64,000 bases of DNA from Streptomyces fumanus (GCF_014655295.1 NZ_BNBI01000010.1:124001-188000); one strand, 5' to 3'; counted from the stretch's first letter, positions 48,249 through 57,459 are shown. Program-made: numbers and translations. Notes: a model not told the origin generated them from the sequence alone.

Positions 48249-49204
48249 CCGGCGGCCCAGTCCTCGTACGAGGTCCAGGCGGTCAGGGCGCGTCCGCTGC
48301 GGAAGCGGTGCTCCCGTCCGGTGACGGGGTCGGTGAACGCCAGTGTCCGGGCGAGCAGTTGCAGCGGACGCCGGAAGTCACCGGCCGGCCGGGCGGCGCT
48401 CACCTCGGGGTAGAGGGGATCGCCGAGGATCGGGACGCCGAGCGCGGTCATGTGGACGCGGAGCTGATGTGTCTGCCCGGTGGCGGGCACCAGGCGGTAC
48501 CGGCCCAGGCCGGCGCCCGGTCCCGGGCGGTGGCCGACCAGTTCGACGCGGCTGACGGCGTTGGGCTCGCCCTCGACCTCGCGGGCGGTCAGCACCCCGC
48601 GCTCCTTGACGATCCGGCTGCGTACGGTCCGGGGCAGGGCGAGATCAGGGGCGTACGGGGCGACGGCCTCGTACTCCTTGTGGACCAGGCGGTCGCGGAA
48701 GAGGGTCTGGTAGGCGCCGCGTTCCTCGGGCCGCACGGTGAACAGCACCAGGCCGGCGGTGAGCCGGTCGAGGCGGTGGGCGGCGGTGAGGGCGGGGACG
48801 CCCAGGTCCCGGCGGAGCCTGGCGAGGGCGGTCTCGGCGACGTGGCCGCCGCGCGGGGTGGTGGCGAGGAAGTGCGGCTTGTCGGCGACGACGATGTGCT
48901 CGTCGCGGTAGCGGACCTCCAGGGGGAAGGGGACGGGCACCTCGGTGGGCAGGGCGCGGTGGAACCAGACGTACCGGCCGGGTTCGTACGGCGCGTCCGC
49001 GGCGACCGGGCGGCCGTCGGCACCGACCACCCGGCCCTCGGCGAAGAGGGCCGCGACGACGCCGGGTCCTGCGCCGGAGAGCCGTTCCACGAGGTGGTCG
49101 CCGACGGTGGCCCAGGGACCGCGGGCGGGCAGCCGCAGCCGTACGGGGTCCACCCCGTCGCGCTGGGGCAGCGGGGAGGGCGGGGGAGGGGTGCGGCGTC
49201 TCAT
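48242..49204 (-). CDS. RluA-family pseudouridine synthase
   Basis: This 320-residue enzyme converts uridine to pseudouridine in rRNA or tRNA. The catalytic aspartate is in HRLDRLTAGLVLF, and other family motifs are YRDEHIVVADKPHFLATTPRG, HKEYEAVA, RYRLVPATGQTHQLRVHMTALGVPILGDPLY. No S4 domain motif is obvious at the N-terminus, though GDHLVERLSGAGPGVVAALFAEGRVV may be a shortened one. The ATG at 49204 has TACCCT eight bases upstream on the minus strand, so the transcript is probably leaderless. The stop codon overlaps the end of the convergent P450 gene by seven bases. The modified site cannot be told from sequence. Confidence 0.92.
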   Translation of the reverse strand: MRRRTPPPPSPLPQRDGVDPVRLRLPARGPWATVGDHLVERLSGAGPGVVAALFAEGRVVGADGRPVAADAPYEPGRYVWFHRALPTEVPVPFPLEVRYRDEHIVVADKPHFLATTPRGGHVAETALARLRRDLGVPALTAAHRLDRLTAGLVLFTVRPEERGAYQTLFRDRLVHKEYEAVAPYAPDLALPRTVRSRIVKERGVLTAREVEGEPNAVSRVELVGHRPGPGAGLGRYRLVPATGQTHQLRVHMTALGVPILGDPLYPEVSAARPAGDFRRPLQLLARTLAFTDPVTGREHRFRSGRALTAWTSYEDWAAGH

Positions 49205-49212
49205 CGACCGCA

Positions 49213-49218
49213 AGGGTA
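49213..49218 (-). promoter_or_regulatory. -10 box TACCCT for leaderless pseudouridine synthase
   Basis: Read on the minus strand, TACCCT is eight bases upstream of the ATG at 49204 and no ribosome binding site lies between. Confidence 0.45.
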
Positions 49219-49282
49219 GGCCGGGGCGTCCGGCGGCGAAAACCGCTGTCCTGGGAGGGGCGCCCCGGGCAGGATGCGGATC

Positions 49283-49864
49283 ATGCCCTACCTCACGCGA
49301 CCGGTGCTTCCCGCCGGCACCCTCTCCGGTATGCCCCAGCCCACCCTGCCCACCGGGGACGGGCTGGTGCTGCGGCCCTGGCGGGACGACGACGCGCCCG
49401 CCGTCCACGACGCCTTCCAGGACCCGGCGATGCACCAGTGGCACATCCGCACCGCCGACTCCGTGGACGAGGTGCGGACCTGGATCGCCGAGTGGCGGCA
49501 GGGCTGGGCGGGGGAGCGGACCGCGCAGTGGGCGGTCGCCGACGCGGCCACCGACCGGCTGCTCGGCCGGGTCGCCCTGCGCGACATCCTGCTCGGCGAC
49601 GGGGTGGCCGAGGTGGCCTACTGGACGGTGGCGGCGGCCCGCGGCCGGGGCGTCGCCGCCCGGGCCACGGCGGCGCTGGTCCGCTGGGCCCTGGACGAGG
49701 TCGGCCTGCACCGGCTGGAACTGACCCACGCCCTGGCCAACGAGGCGTCCTGCGCGGTGGCCCGCCGGACCGGGTTCACCCTGGAGGGCACCAAGCGCAG
49801 CGCCCTGCTGCACCCCGACGGCTGGCACGACATGCACCTGCACGCCCGCGTCCGGGGCGACTGA
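49283..49864 (+). CDS. GNAT-family N-acetyltransferase (RimJ/RimL-like)
   Basis: This 193-residue protein transfers an acetyl group from acetyl-CoA. The GNAT fold is seen in LVLRPWRDDDAPAVHDAFQDP, VAYWTVAAARGRGVAARATAALVRWALDEVGLHRLELTHALANEASCAVARRTGFTLEG; the R-G-R-G-V-A motif binds CoA. It is of the RimJ/RimL type that acts on protein N-termini or small amines; the substrate is unknown. Starts at 49274 and 49283 are both possible. I prefer 49283 because CAGGAT at 49270-49275 could be a -10 box for a leaderless mRNA. It is divergent from the pseudouridine synthase gene. Confidence 0.85.
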   Translation: MPYLTRPVLPAGTLSGMPQPTLPTGDGLVLRPWRDDDAPAVHDAFQDPAMHQWHIRTADSVDEVRTWIAEWRQGWAGERTAQWAVADAATDRLLGRVALRDILLGDGVAEVAYWTVAAARGRGVAARATAALVRWALDEVGLHRLELTHALANEASCAVARRTGFTLEGTKRSALLHPDGWHDMHLHARVRGD

Positions 49865-49945
49865 CCGCCCGGGCCCCCGCGCCGGACCGCGCGGCAGGCC
49901 CCGCAAGAGCAGCCCGGCCCGGAAGAGAAGTCCAGAAAAGGCGAC

Positions 49946-50797
49946 TCACGCGGCCGGTGCCGCAGTCGTGCCCTCCTGCTCGGCCTCGACGCGGGCGTTC
50001 CACTCCCGCTTCGACGCCTGCCAGCCGTCCTCGTTGTGGCCGAGCCGCCAGTAGCCGGAGATGGAGAGGTCCTCGCGGGGTATCCCGCGCTCCACGCGGA
50101 GCAGTCTGCGCAGTTCCTTCACGCAGCCCGCCTCGCCGTGCACGAAGGCGTGCACCCGGCCCTCGGGGAAGTCCAGCCCCCGCACGGCCTCGACCAGGGC
50201 CTCGCCCACCGGCCGGTCCCCGCGGTGCAGCCAGACCACCGCCACATCGGAGTCGATCTTCTGCTCCTCCTCCGGACCGGCGACCTCCACGAAGGCGAAG
50301 GCGCGGGCGCCGTCCGGAAGGGACTCCAGGGAGCGCGCGATCGCGGGCAGCGCGCTCTCGTCACCGGCGAGCAGATGCCAGTCGGCGGCCGGGTCGGGGG
50401 CGTAGGCGCCGCCGGGGCCCAGGAAGAGGATGGTCTCGCCGGGCCGGGCGTCCCGGGCCCAGGGACCGGCCAGCCCCTCGTCGCCGTGGATCACGAAGTC
50501 CAGGGTCAGCTCGCGCTGCTCGGCGTCCCACTGCCGGACCGTGTAGGTCCGGGTCACCGGCCACTGCTCGCGGGGGAACTCCGCGCGGATCCGCTCCAGG
50601 TCGAAGGGGTCCGGGTAGCTCGCGCCCCCCGCGGGGAAGAGGAGCTTCACATAGTGGTCGGTGCAGGTGTCCGCGGAGAAGCCGGCGAGTCCCTCACCGC
50701 CGAGAACGACGCGCTGCATGTGCGGGGTGAGCCGCTCGGTGCGGACGACCTGTGCGGAATGCGGCTTCCGCGGCTTGCGTCCCGGTCGGTCTGCCAT
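49946..50797 (-). CDS. Siderophore-interacting FAD-dependent ferric reductase
   Basis: This 283-residue protein is a siderophore-interacting protein that reduces ferric siderophores in the cytosol to release iron. The FAD-binding domain shows RTYTVRQWDAEQRELTLDFVIHGDEGLAGPWA; the C-terminal NAD(P)H-like half has HLLAGDESALPAIARSLESLP and AFVHGEAGCVKELRRLL, and YWRLGHNEDGW closes the fold. The ATG at 50797 follows GGAGG by five bases. An iron box sits 22 bases upstream, so the gene should be induced under iron limitation. Confidence 0.94.
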   Translation of the reverse strand: MADRPGRKPRKPHSAQVVRTERLTPHMQRVVLGGEGLAGFSADTCTDHYVKLLFPAGGASYPDPFDLERIRAEFPREQWPVTRTYTVRQWDAEQRELTLDFVIHGDEGLAGPWARDARPGETILFLGPGGAYAPDPAADWHLLAGDESALPAIARSLESLPDGARAFAFVEVAGPEEEQKIDSDVAVVWLHRGDRPVGEALVEAVRGLDFPEGRVHAFVHGEAGCVKELRRLLRVERGIPREDLSISGYWRLGHNEDGWQASKREWNARVEAEQEGTTAAPAA

Positions 50798-50818
50798 GAC
50801 GGCCTCCCTGTCCCTGAG

Positions 50819-50832
50819 TTAGGTAAACCTAA
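50819..50832. promoter_or_regulatory. Iron box (DmdR/IdeR-type operator)
   Basis: TTAGGT-AA-ACCTAA is a perfect inverted repeat, and the flanking GTTAG extends it into two overlapping matches of about 14 of 19 bases to the IdeR/DmdR consensus. It lies just upstream of the siderophore-interacting protein gene. Confidence 0.8.
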
Positions 50833-50960
50833 GTTAGCATCCCTTCCCCAGTCGACACCTCATGGACGGACGTCTCACCGGCCTCCCCCGTGTCCACCGG
50901 GACCCGCACCGTACGGTTTCCCCCCGGCGTCACGGTGATGCGCCGCGCACCCGCGGACGG

Positions 50961-51893
50961 TCAGGAGCGCAGCGTCGTCAGCAGCCGCTCCAGCGATCCG
51001 CCCAGGCCCCAGCGGGCGGTCAGCGCGTCCAGCGCCCCGGGGTCGCGCGGCGCCTTCGGCAGCTCGGTGGCGACCTCGGGCAGCGGCACGTCGTCCGCGA
51101 CCCGGACCACCTTGGGGGCCACCGCGAGATACGGCCGCGCCTCGGCGAGCCTGCGGCGCTGCGCCGGGGTGAGTTTCGCGCCGGGGTCGTCGATCGCGGC
51201 CAGGATGCCGGCCAGGTCCCCGAACTCGGCGAGCAGCTTGGCCGCCGTCTTCTCGCCGACCCCCGGCACACCGGGCAGGCCGTCGCTGGGGTCGCCGCGC
51301 AGCAGCGCCAGATCGGCGTAGCCGGGGCCGTCAACGCCGTACTTCTCGCGCAGGGCCGCCTCGTCGGTGAGGGCCAGGGTGCCGACGCCCTTGACCGGGT
51401 ACAGCACCCGCACCCCGCGGGCGTCGTCGACCAGTTGGTACAGGTCGCGGTCGCCGGTGACGATGTCGACCGGGCCCTCCGCCCGCGCGGTGTACGTGCC
51501 GATCACGTCGTCGGCCTCGTACCCGGGCACGCCGACGCGGGCGATGCCGACGGCGTCCAGGACCGCCTCGATGACCGGGACCTGCGGGGACAGCGTGTCG
51601 GGCACCTCCTCCCGGTCCGGTCCCGCCGGGCGCTCCTCGGCCACCCGGTGCGCCTTGTAGGAGGGGATCAGCTCCACCCGCCAGGCCGGGCGCCAGTCGG
51701 CGTCCATGCAGGCCACCAGGTGGTCGGGCCGGTGGTCCTTCACCAAGCGGTCGATGAAGTCCAGCAGTCCGCGCACGGCGTTCACCGGCGTGCCGTCGGG
51801 GGCCTTCACCGACTCGGGGACGCCGAAGTAGGCGCGGAAGTAGAGGGAGGCGGTGTCGAGGAGCATCAGTCGTCCGGTCACGCTCCGCATCAT
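50961..51893 (-). CDS. 5'-3' exonuclease (FEN/PolA N-terminal type)
   Basis: This 310-residue protein is a stand-alone relative of the 5' nuclease domain of DNA polymerase I. Metal-binding acidic residues appear in LMLLDTASLYFRAYFG, VACMDADWRPAWR, GYEADDVIGTYT and DIVTGDRDLYQLVDD. The helix-hairpin-helix is DGLPGVPGVGEKTAAKLL. It should remove flaps or RNA primers during replication and repair. The ATG at 51893 or the one at 51890 may serve as start. It is divergent from the betaine transporter operon. Confidence 0.93.
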   Translation of the reverse strand: MMRSVTGRLMLLDTASLYFRAYFGVPESVKAPDGTPVNAVRGLLDFIDRLVKDHRPDHLVACMDADWRPAWRVELIPSYKAHRVAEERPAGPDREEVPDTLSPQVPVIEAVLDAVGIARVGVPGYEADDVIGTYTARAEGPVDIVTGDRDLYQLVDDARGVRVLYPVKGVGTLALTDEAALREKYGVDGPGYADLALLRGDPSDGLPGVPGVGEKTAAKLLAEFGDLAGILAAIDDPGAKLTPAQRRRLAEARPYLAVAPKVVRVADDVPLPEVATELPKAPRDPGALDALTARWGLGGSLERLLTTLRS

Positions 51894-52059
51894 GCCGCAG
51901 CTCGCGGGGGCTGGATGTGAACCAGGTCACTGTTGTGTTTGGGTGAGGGGGATCGGGGCAGGCGCCGAGCCGGGCCAGCGCTGGTTGATTCGTTCAACTT
52001 TGTTACCGGTGTCAGTCGGTCTCCGGGCCCCGTCCTTGTCCCCGAGCCAAGAGGTCAGT

Positions 52060-53145
52060 GTGTCAGCCAGGCTTGAGGCCGAGCACCTGTACAAGGTGTT
52101 CGGCAGAAAACCGGATCAGGCAGTCGAACGACTGCGCGAGGGAACCGACCGGGAGGAGCTGCGCGCCGACGGCATCACGGCCGCGGTCATCGACGCCTCC
52201 TTCACCGTGGAACCCGGCGAGATCTTCGTCGTCATGGGCCTGTCCGGGTCCGGCAAGTCCACGCTGCTGCGCATGCTCAACGGGTTGCTGGAGCCGACCG
52301 CCGGACACGTCCGGTTCGGCGGCCAGGACCTGACCGAACTCGGCGACCGGGGGCTGCGCGAGGTCCGCTCCCGGAAGATCAGCATGGTCTTCCAGCACTT
52401 CGCGCTCTTCCCGCACCGCAGTGTCCGCGACAACGCCGCCTACGGTCTGGAAGTGCAGGGCGTGCCCCGCGCCGAGCGCGTACGCCGCGCCGACGAGGCG
52501 CTCGCCCTGTGCGGCCTGGCCGGCTGGGAGAAGTCCTGGCCCGACGAGCTGTCCGGCGGCATGCAGCAGCGCGTGGGCCTGGCCCGCGCCCTCGCCACCG
52601 ACGCCGACCTGCTGCTGATGGACGAGTCGTTCAGCGCGCTGGACCCGCTGATCCGCCGGGACATGCAGGACCAGTTGCTGGAGCTGCAGAAGACCCTGAA
52701 GAAGACCATCGTCTTCATCACCCACGACCTCAACGAGGCCATGCGCCTGGGCGACCGCATCGCGGTGATGCGCGACGGCCGCATCGTGCAGATAGGCAGC
52801 GCGCAGGACATCCTGCTCCGGCCCGCCAACGACTACGTCGCCTCCTTCACCCAGGACGTCGACCGCTCCCGGGTCCTGACCGCCGGCGCCGTGATGGACA
52901 CCGCGACGCGCGGCGACGAGGCCGACTGCGACTGCGAGACCGCGACGCCCGGCACCCCGTTCACCGAGCTGTGCGCGATCAGCGCCCGGGTGCCGCACGC
53001 CGTGGCCGTGCTGGACGGCGAACGCCTGGTCGGGGTCGTCCCCCGGCAGCGCCTGATCGGCTTCCTCGGCGATGAGCAGACCGGCCCCGGCACCTGCGAC
53101 ACCCGCCGGGACAAGGGCGGCGAGAAGGTGATGGCCCGTGCCTAG
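52060..53145 (+). CDS. Glycine betaine/proline betaine ABC transporter, ATPase subunit
   Basis: This 361-residue protein powers uptake of betaine-type osmoprotectants and belongs to the ProV/OpuAA group. Walker A is GLSGSGKST, the Q-loop VFQHFALFPHR, the signature LSGGMQQR, Walker B LLLMDES, and the switch histidine ITHDLNEAM. The N-terminal extension LYKVFGRKPDQAVERLREG is typical of ProV. The C-terminal CBS region (about 280-360) is shortened. The GTG at 52060 with AGAGG upstream was chosen over longer frames from 51853. The next gene starts eight bases before its stop. Confidence 0.94.
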   Translation: MSARLEAEHLYKVFGRKPDQAVERLREGTDREELRADGITAAVIDASFTVEPGEIFVVMGLSGSGKSTLLRMLNGLLEPTAGHVRFGGQDLTELGDRGLREVRSRKISMVFQHFALFPHRSVRDNAAYGLEVQGVPRAERVRRADEALALCGLAGWEKSWPDELSGGMQQRVGLARALATDADLLLMDESFSALDPLIRRDMQDQLLELQKTLKKTIVFITHDLNEAMRLGDRIAVMRDGRIVQIGSAQDILLRPANDYVASFTQDVDRSRVLTAGAVMDTATRGDEADCDCETATPGTPFTELCAISARVPHAVAVLDGERLVGVVPRQRLIGFLGDEQTGPGTCDTRRDKGGEKVMARA

Positions 53146-55753
53146 GATCCCGCTCGGCGACTGGGTCAACAGCGCCGTCGACTGGCTGCTGGACCATGTG
53201 TCCTGGCTGTTCGACTTCTGCAAGACCGTCTTCACCGGTACGTACGACGGCATCGACGCCGTCCTCCAGGCCCCCGAGCCGCTGCTGCTGGCCGGCATCT
53301 TCGCGGTGATCGCCTTCTGGCTGCGCGGCGCCCTCGCCGGTGTCCTCACCTTCGCGGGATTCGCCTTCATCGTCTCCCTCGAACTGTGGGAGAACGCGAT
53401 GATCACCCTGTCGCTGGTGCTGGTCGCCACCCTCATCGCGCTGGTCGTCGCCGTCCCGGTGGGCATCTGGGCGGCCCGCTCCGACCGGGTCAGCGGCCTG
53501 GTCCGGCCGGTGCTGGACTTCATGCAGACGCTGCCCGCGATGATCTACCTCATCCCGGCCATCCTGTTCTTCGGCACCGGCGCCTCCGCGGGCATCGTCG
53601 CCACCCTGATCTTCGCGCTCGCCCCCGGCGTGCGCATGACCGAGCTGGGCATCCGGCAGGTCGACAAGGAACTGGTCGAGGCGGCCGAGGCGTTCGGCAC
53701 CACGCCCCGCAACACCCTGCTGCGGGTGCAGTTGCCGCTGGCCCTGCCCACCGTGATGGCGGGCGTCAACCAGGTCATCATGCTCGGCCTGTCCATGGCC
53801 GCGATCGCCGGCATGGTCGGCACCGGCGGCCTCGGCGGCGACGTCAACGAGGCCATCGGCCAGCTCAACGTGGGCCTCGGCTCCGAGGCCGGCGTCGCCA
53901 TCGTGATCCTCGCGATCTACCTGGACCGGATGACCAGCGCCCTGGGCACCCAGGTCTCCCCGCTGGGCCGGCGCGCCGCCGCCCGGGCCCGCGCGGCGGG
54001 CGGTCTGCGGATCTGGTCGTACCGGCCCCGCCCGCAGGTCGCCGTGATCGGCGTGGTGGTGCTGGCCCTGGTGGCCGGCGGCATGGGCCTGTTCGGCGGC
54101 TCCGGCGACACCGAGAGCACCGCCGACGGCACGAACGTCGGCCAGGGCAAGAAGATCAGCCTCGGCTACATCCCCTGGGACGAGGGCGTCGCCTCCACCT
54201 TCCTGTGGAAGGAGATCCTCGAACAGCGCGGCTACCAGGTGGAGGCCAGGCAGTTCGACGCCGGGCCGCTCTACACCTCCCTCGCCCAGGGCGACATCGA
54301 CGTCTTCACCAACGCCTGGCTGCCCACCACCCACGAGCAGTACTGGAAGAAGTACGGCGGGCGACTGGACGACCTCGGCGCCTGGTACGACAAGACCTCC
54401 CTGGAGCTGACCGTCCCCGCCTACCTGGACGACGTCGACACCCTGGCCGACCTCAAGGGCAAGGCCGGCCTCTTCGGCGGGAAGATCACCGGCATCGAGT
54501 CCAGCGCCGGTGAGACGGCCCTGCTGAAGAGCAAGGTGCTGAAGGCGTACGGCCTGGAGAAGGAGTACAAGGTCGTCGACAGCTCCACCCCGGCGATGCT
54601 GGCCGAGCTGAAGCGAGCGATCGGCAAGAAGGAACCGATCGTCGTCCCGCTCTGGTCACCGCACTGGGCGTACAACGACTACGACCTGAAGAAGCTCGAG
54701 GACCCCAAGGGCGCCTGGGGCGAGGGCGACGGTGTGCACACCCTCTCCCGTCAGGGCTTCGCGGACGACGACCCCACCGCCGCCGGGTGGCTGAAGGACT
54801 TCCGGCTCACCGAGAAGCAGCTCACCAGCCTGGAAGCCGAGATCAACAAGTCCGGCAAGGGCAGGCAGCAGGAGGCCGTCCGCACCTGGCTGAAGGCCAA
54901 CCGGGGCGTCGTCGACAAGCTCGCCCCGGTCGCCGCCGGCTCGGCGGACCGGCCCGCGGAGGCCAAGCGGGCGCTGGACGTGGCCTGGTTCCCGTGGGAC
55001 GAGGACATCGCGGTCACCTACCTGTGGAAGCACGTCCTGGAGGAGCGCGGCTACGAGCTGAACCTCAAGCAGATGGACGTCGGCCCGGTCTACACCGGCC
55101 TGGCCTCCGGTGACATCGACCTCAACTTCGACGCCTGGCTGCCGCACGCCCAGTCCAACTACTGGGAGAAGAGCAAGGACGACCTCACCGACCTCGGCAC
55201 CTGGTACCAGCCGACATCGCTGGAGATCGCCGTCCCCGCCTATGTCAAGGACGTGAAGTCCATGGCGGACCTCAAGGGCAAGGCCGACCGCTTCGACGGC
55301 AAGATCATCGGCATCGAGCCCGGCACCGGCGAGATGAACCTGCTGAAGACCAAGGTCCTGCCGGGCTACGGCCTGGACGGCGAGTACGAAGTCGTCGACG
55401 GCTCCACGCCCGCGATGCTCGCCGAGCTCAAGCGCGCCCTCGCCAAGGAGGAGCCGATCGCCGTGGTGCTCTGGTCGCCGCACTGGGCGTACAGCGACTA
55501 CGAGCTGACCAAGCTCAAGGACCCCAAGAAGCTCTGGGGCGAGAACAACACGATCCACACGATCGCCAACAAGGAGTTCCCCGAGCGGTACCCCCGGCTC
55601 ACCGAGTGGATCAAGAACTTCCGGATGAGCGAGGAGGAGCTGGGCAGCCTGGAGAGCGAGATCAAGGACCGCGGCCAGGGCCACGAGGAGGACGCGGTGG
55701 CCGCCTGGCTGAAGGAGAACCCGGAGGTCGCCGCCCGGATGACCCCGGCCTGA
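53138..55753 (+). CDS. Betaine ABC transporter permease fused to two substrate-binding domains
   Basis: This 871-residue protein combines three modules. Residues 1-285 are a ProW/OpuAB-like permease with the EAA-type loop ELVEAAEAFGTTPRNTLLRVQLPLALP. A further membrane helix (about 300-320, VAVIGVVVLALVAGGMGLFGG) leads outside. Two OpuAC-like binding domains follow at about 338-595 and 610-871. Both keep the ligand-site pattern P-W-D, G-(P)-(L/V)-Y-T, AWLP, and L-W-S-P-H-W-A-Y. They are similar but not identical, so they may differ in ligand or affinity. Uptake of glycine betaine or related compounds is the expected role. The GTG at 53138 overlaps the ATPase gene by eight bases. Confidence 0.95.
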   Translation: MPRIPLGDWVNSAVDWLLDHVSWLFDFCKTVFTGTYDGIDAVLQAPEPLLLAGIFAVIAFWLRGALAGVLTFAGFAFIVSLELWENAMITLSLVLVATLIALVVAVPVGIWAARSDRVSGLVRPVLDFMQTLPAMIYLIPAILFFGTGASAGIVATLIFALAPGVRMTELGIRQVDKELVEAAEAFGTTPRNTLLRVQLPLALPTVMAGVNQVIMLGLSMAAIAGMVGTGGLGGDVNEAIGQLNVGLGSEAGVAIVILAIYLDRMTSALGTQVSPLGRRAAARARAAGGLRIWSYRPRPQVAVIGVVVLALVAGGMGLFGGSGDTESTADGTNVGQGKKISLGYIPWDEGVASTFLWKEILEQRGYQVEARQFDAGPLYTSLAQGDIDVFTNAWLPTTHEQYWKKYGGRLDDLGAWYDKTSLELTVPAYLDDVDTLADLKGKAGLFGGKITGIESSAGETALLKSKVLKAYGLEKEYKVVDSSTPAMLAELKRAIGKKEPIVVPLWSPHWAYNDYDLKKLEDPKGAWGEGDGVHTLSRQGFADDDPTAAGWLKDFRLTEKQLTSLEAEINKSGKGRQQEAVRTWLKANRGVVDKLAPVAAGSADRPAEAKRALDVAWFPWDEDIAVTYLWKHVLEERGYELNLKQMDVGPVYTGLASGDIDLNFDAWLPHAQSNYWEKSKDDLTDLGTWYQPTSLEIAVPAYVKDVKSMADLKGKADRFDGKIIGIEPGTGEMNLLKTKVLPGYGLDGEYEVVDGSTPAMLAELKRALAKEEPIAVVLWSPHWAYSDYELTKLKDPKKLWGENNTIHTIANKEFPERYPRLTEWIKNFRMSEEELGSLESEIKDRGQGHEEDAVAAWLKENPEVAARMTPA

Positions 55754-56161
55754 CCCGCCGCCGTCGCGCCCCGAGGGGCGGGCCCCGCCGCACCGATCGC
55801 GCGGACGGGCCCGCCCCTCGGGCGTTCCCGGACCGGGCCCGGCGAAGTACCGTAAGGATCCGGACAACCACGGAGGGCCAAGCCTCCGCCCGAGCCGCAC
55901 GCGTGTCGGATACCGCACGCGGGCGGGAACACGGGAGGAGGGCCGGGCGTCCTCCGCGGGGGCGGGCCGGCCGGGCGGTGGACGGGCCGGACCGGTGGCG
56001 AGAACCGTAGGTCCATGCCATCGGAGCGTTTACGTCCATGTGACGGGCGCATGAAACGGTTTGCCGAACATGCGTAGGGTGCAGGAAAGCCCGAAAGGGT
56101 TCGCGCCCGGGGTCCGGGCACCGCGACTCCACGACGACCAGCGAAGGAGGGAGCCGGAGCG
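55754..56161. other. 408-bp gap after the betaine transporter
   Basis: After the terminator at 55770-55822 no gene is supported. TGAAAC (56052-56057) and TAGGGT (56075-56080), 17 bases apart, form a probable promoter for the XRE-cupin gene, with a leader of about 75 bases ending in GAAGGAGGGAG. Confidence 0.5.
55770..55822. terminator. Transporter terminator, 16-bp perfect stem
   Basis: CCCGAGGGGCGGGCCC (55770-55785) pairs perfectly with GGGCCCGCCCCTCGGG (55807-55822) across a 21-base loop, 16 bases after the stop codon. Confidence 0.8.
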
Positions 56162-56731
56162 ATGGGCGACCACAAAGAACAGCCCCTCCGGGTGGGCGCG
56201 GCCGTCCGCCGGCGGCGTCGCGCGCTGGAGCTCACGCTCGCCGTCGTGGCCGAGCGCAGCGGCCTGTCCGTGCCCTTCCTGAGCCAGATCGAGAACGACC
56301 GGGCCCGGCCCAGCACCGGCTCCCTGGAGAAGGTGGCCGACGCGCTGCGCACCACCGCCGTGGAGCTGCTGGCCGCCGCCGACCCGGCGTGCAGCGTGGA
56401 CGTGGTCCGGGCCGAGGACGGCGCACCCGGCCCCGAACCCCGGGTGCGGTCCCTGGTCCGCGGCCACCACCAGATGCACGCCCTGGAGTTCACCGGCGAC
56501 CACGACGCGGGCCGGGAACTGCAGTACCGCAACGACCAGTTGATGTACGTGGCCGAGGGCGCCGTGGAGATCGAGGCCGAGGGCCGCGCCTACCGGCTGG
56601 GCCGCGGCGACACCCTGTACCTGACCGGTGGCGTACGGCACCGCTGGCGGGCGACGGTGGCGGACACCCGGCTGCTCGTGGTCGCCGTCGCCGAGCACAT
56701 CGAGGCGGTCCGGGACCGGCCGGGCCGGTGA
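56162..56731 (+). CDS. XRE-family regulator with cupin domain
   Basis: This 189-residue protein has an XRE helix-turn-helix at about 9-68 (LRVGAAVRRRRRALELTLAVVAERSGLSVPFLSQIENDRARPSTGSLEKVADAL) and a C-terminal cupin (about 115-180: YRNDQLMYVAEGAVEIEAEGRAYRLGRGDTLYLTGGVRHRWRA). Such regulators sense small metabolites or metal in the cupin barrel. Here the first cupin motif lacks the usual HxH pair, while a histidine is kept in GGVRHRW, so metal binding is doubtful. The ATG at 56162 follows GGAGGGAG. The stop overlaps the next start (GTGA), so it may control its own operon and the BtuF-like protein. Confidence 0.92.
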   Translation: MGDHKEQPLRVGAAVRRRRRALELTLAVVAERSGLSVPFLSQIENDRARPSTGSLEKVADALRTTAVELLAAADPACSVDVVRAEDGAPGPEPRVRSLVRGHHQMHALEFTGDHDAGRELQYRNDQLMYVAEGAVEIEAEGRAYRLGRGDTLYLTGGVRHRWRATVADTRLLVVAVAEHIEAVRDRPGR

Positions 56732-57459
56732 GCGCCCCGCCCCGGGTGGTCTCGCTGGTGCCCTCGCTGACCGAGTCGGTGGCCCGGACCGTGCCCGGCG
56801 CCCTGGCCGGCGCCACCGACTGGTGCACCCACCCGGCCGACCTGGACGTGCCGCGGTTCGGCGGCACCAAGAACCCGGACACCGCGCGGATCGCCGCCCT
56901 CGCCCCCGACCTGGTGCTCGCCAACGAGGAGGAGAACCGCGCCGACGACCTGGCCGCCCTGCGCGCGGCGGGCGTCGAGGTGCTGGTCACCGAGGTGCGG
57001 TCGGTGCCGGAGGCGTTCACCGAGCTGGCCCGGGCGCTGGCGGCCTGCGGTGCCCGCTCCCGGCCCCGGTGGCTGGACGAGGCGGAGGCCGCCTGGGCGT
57101 CCCCGCCGCCGCCCGGAGCCCGCCGGACCGCCGTGGTGCCGGTGTGGCGGCGGCCCTGGATGGTGCTCGGCCGGGACACCTTCGCCGGGGACGTGCTCGC
57201 CCGCCTCGGCGTCGACCACCTCTACGCCCGCCATGCCGAGCGCTACCCCAGGGTGCCGCTCCAGGAGCTGCGGGCCGCCCGCCCCGACCTGGTGGTGCTG
57301 CCCGACGAGCCGTACCGCTTCACCGCCGGCGACGGACCCGAAGCCTTCCCCGGGCTGCCCTGCGCCCTGGTGAGCGGACGGCACCTCACCTGGTACGGAC
57401 CGTCGCTGGCCGAGGCGCCCCGGGTGCTGGGCGAGGCGCTGCGAGCAGCGCACCGCTGA
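56728..57459 (+). CDS. Cytosolic BtuF-like protein (helical backbone metal receptor)
   Basis: This 243-residue protein resembles the periplasmic binding proteins for cobalamin and metal chelates: RVVSLVPSLTESV at the start, DLVLANEEENRADDLAALRAAGVEV, GDVLARLGVDHLYA and RPDLVVLPDEPYRFT. It has no signal peptide or lipobox, unlike transport-associated relatives, so it is probably cytosolic. A ligand-carrying or sensing role for a corrinoid or metal chelate is possible. The GTG start overlaps the stop of the XRE-cupin gene by four bases. Its last 74 bases overlap the end of the convergent transporter gene. Confidence 0.85.
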   Translation: MSAPPRVVSLVPSLTESVARTVPGALAGATDWCTHPADLDVPRFGGTKNPDTARIAALAPDLVLANEEENRADDLAALRAAGVEVLVTEVRSVPEAFTELARALAACGARSRPRWLDEAEAAWASPPPPGARRTAVVPVWRRPWMVLGRDTFAGDVLARLGVDHLYARHAERYPRVPLQELRAARPDLVVLPDEPYRFTAGDGPEAFPGLPCALVSGRHLTWYGPSLAEAPRVLGEALRAAHR

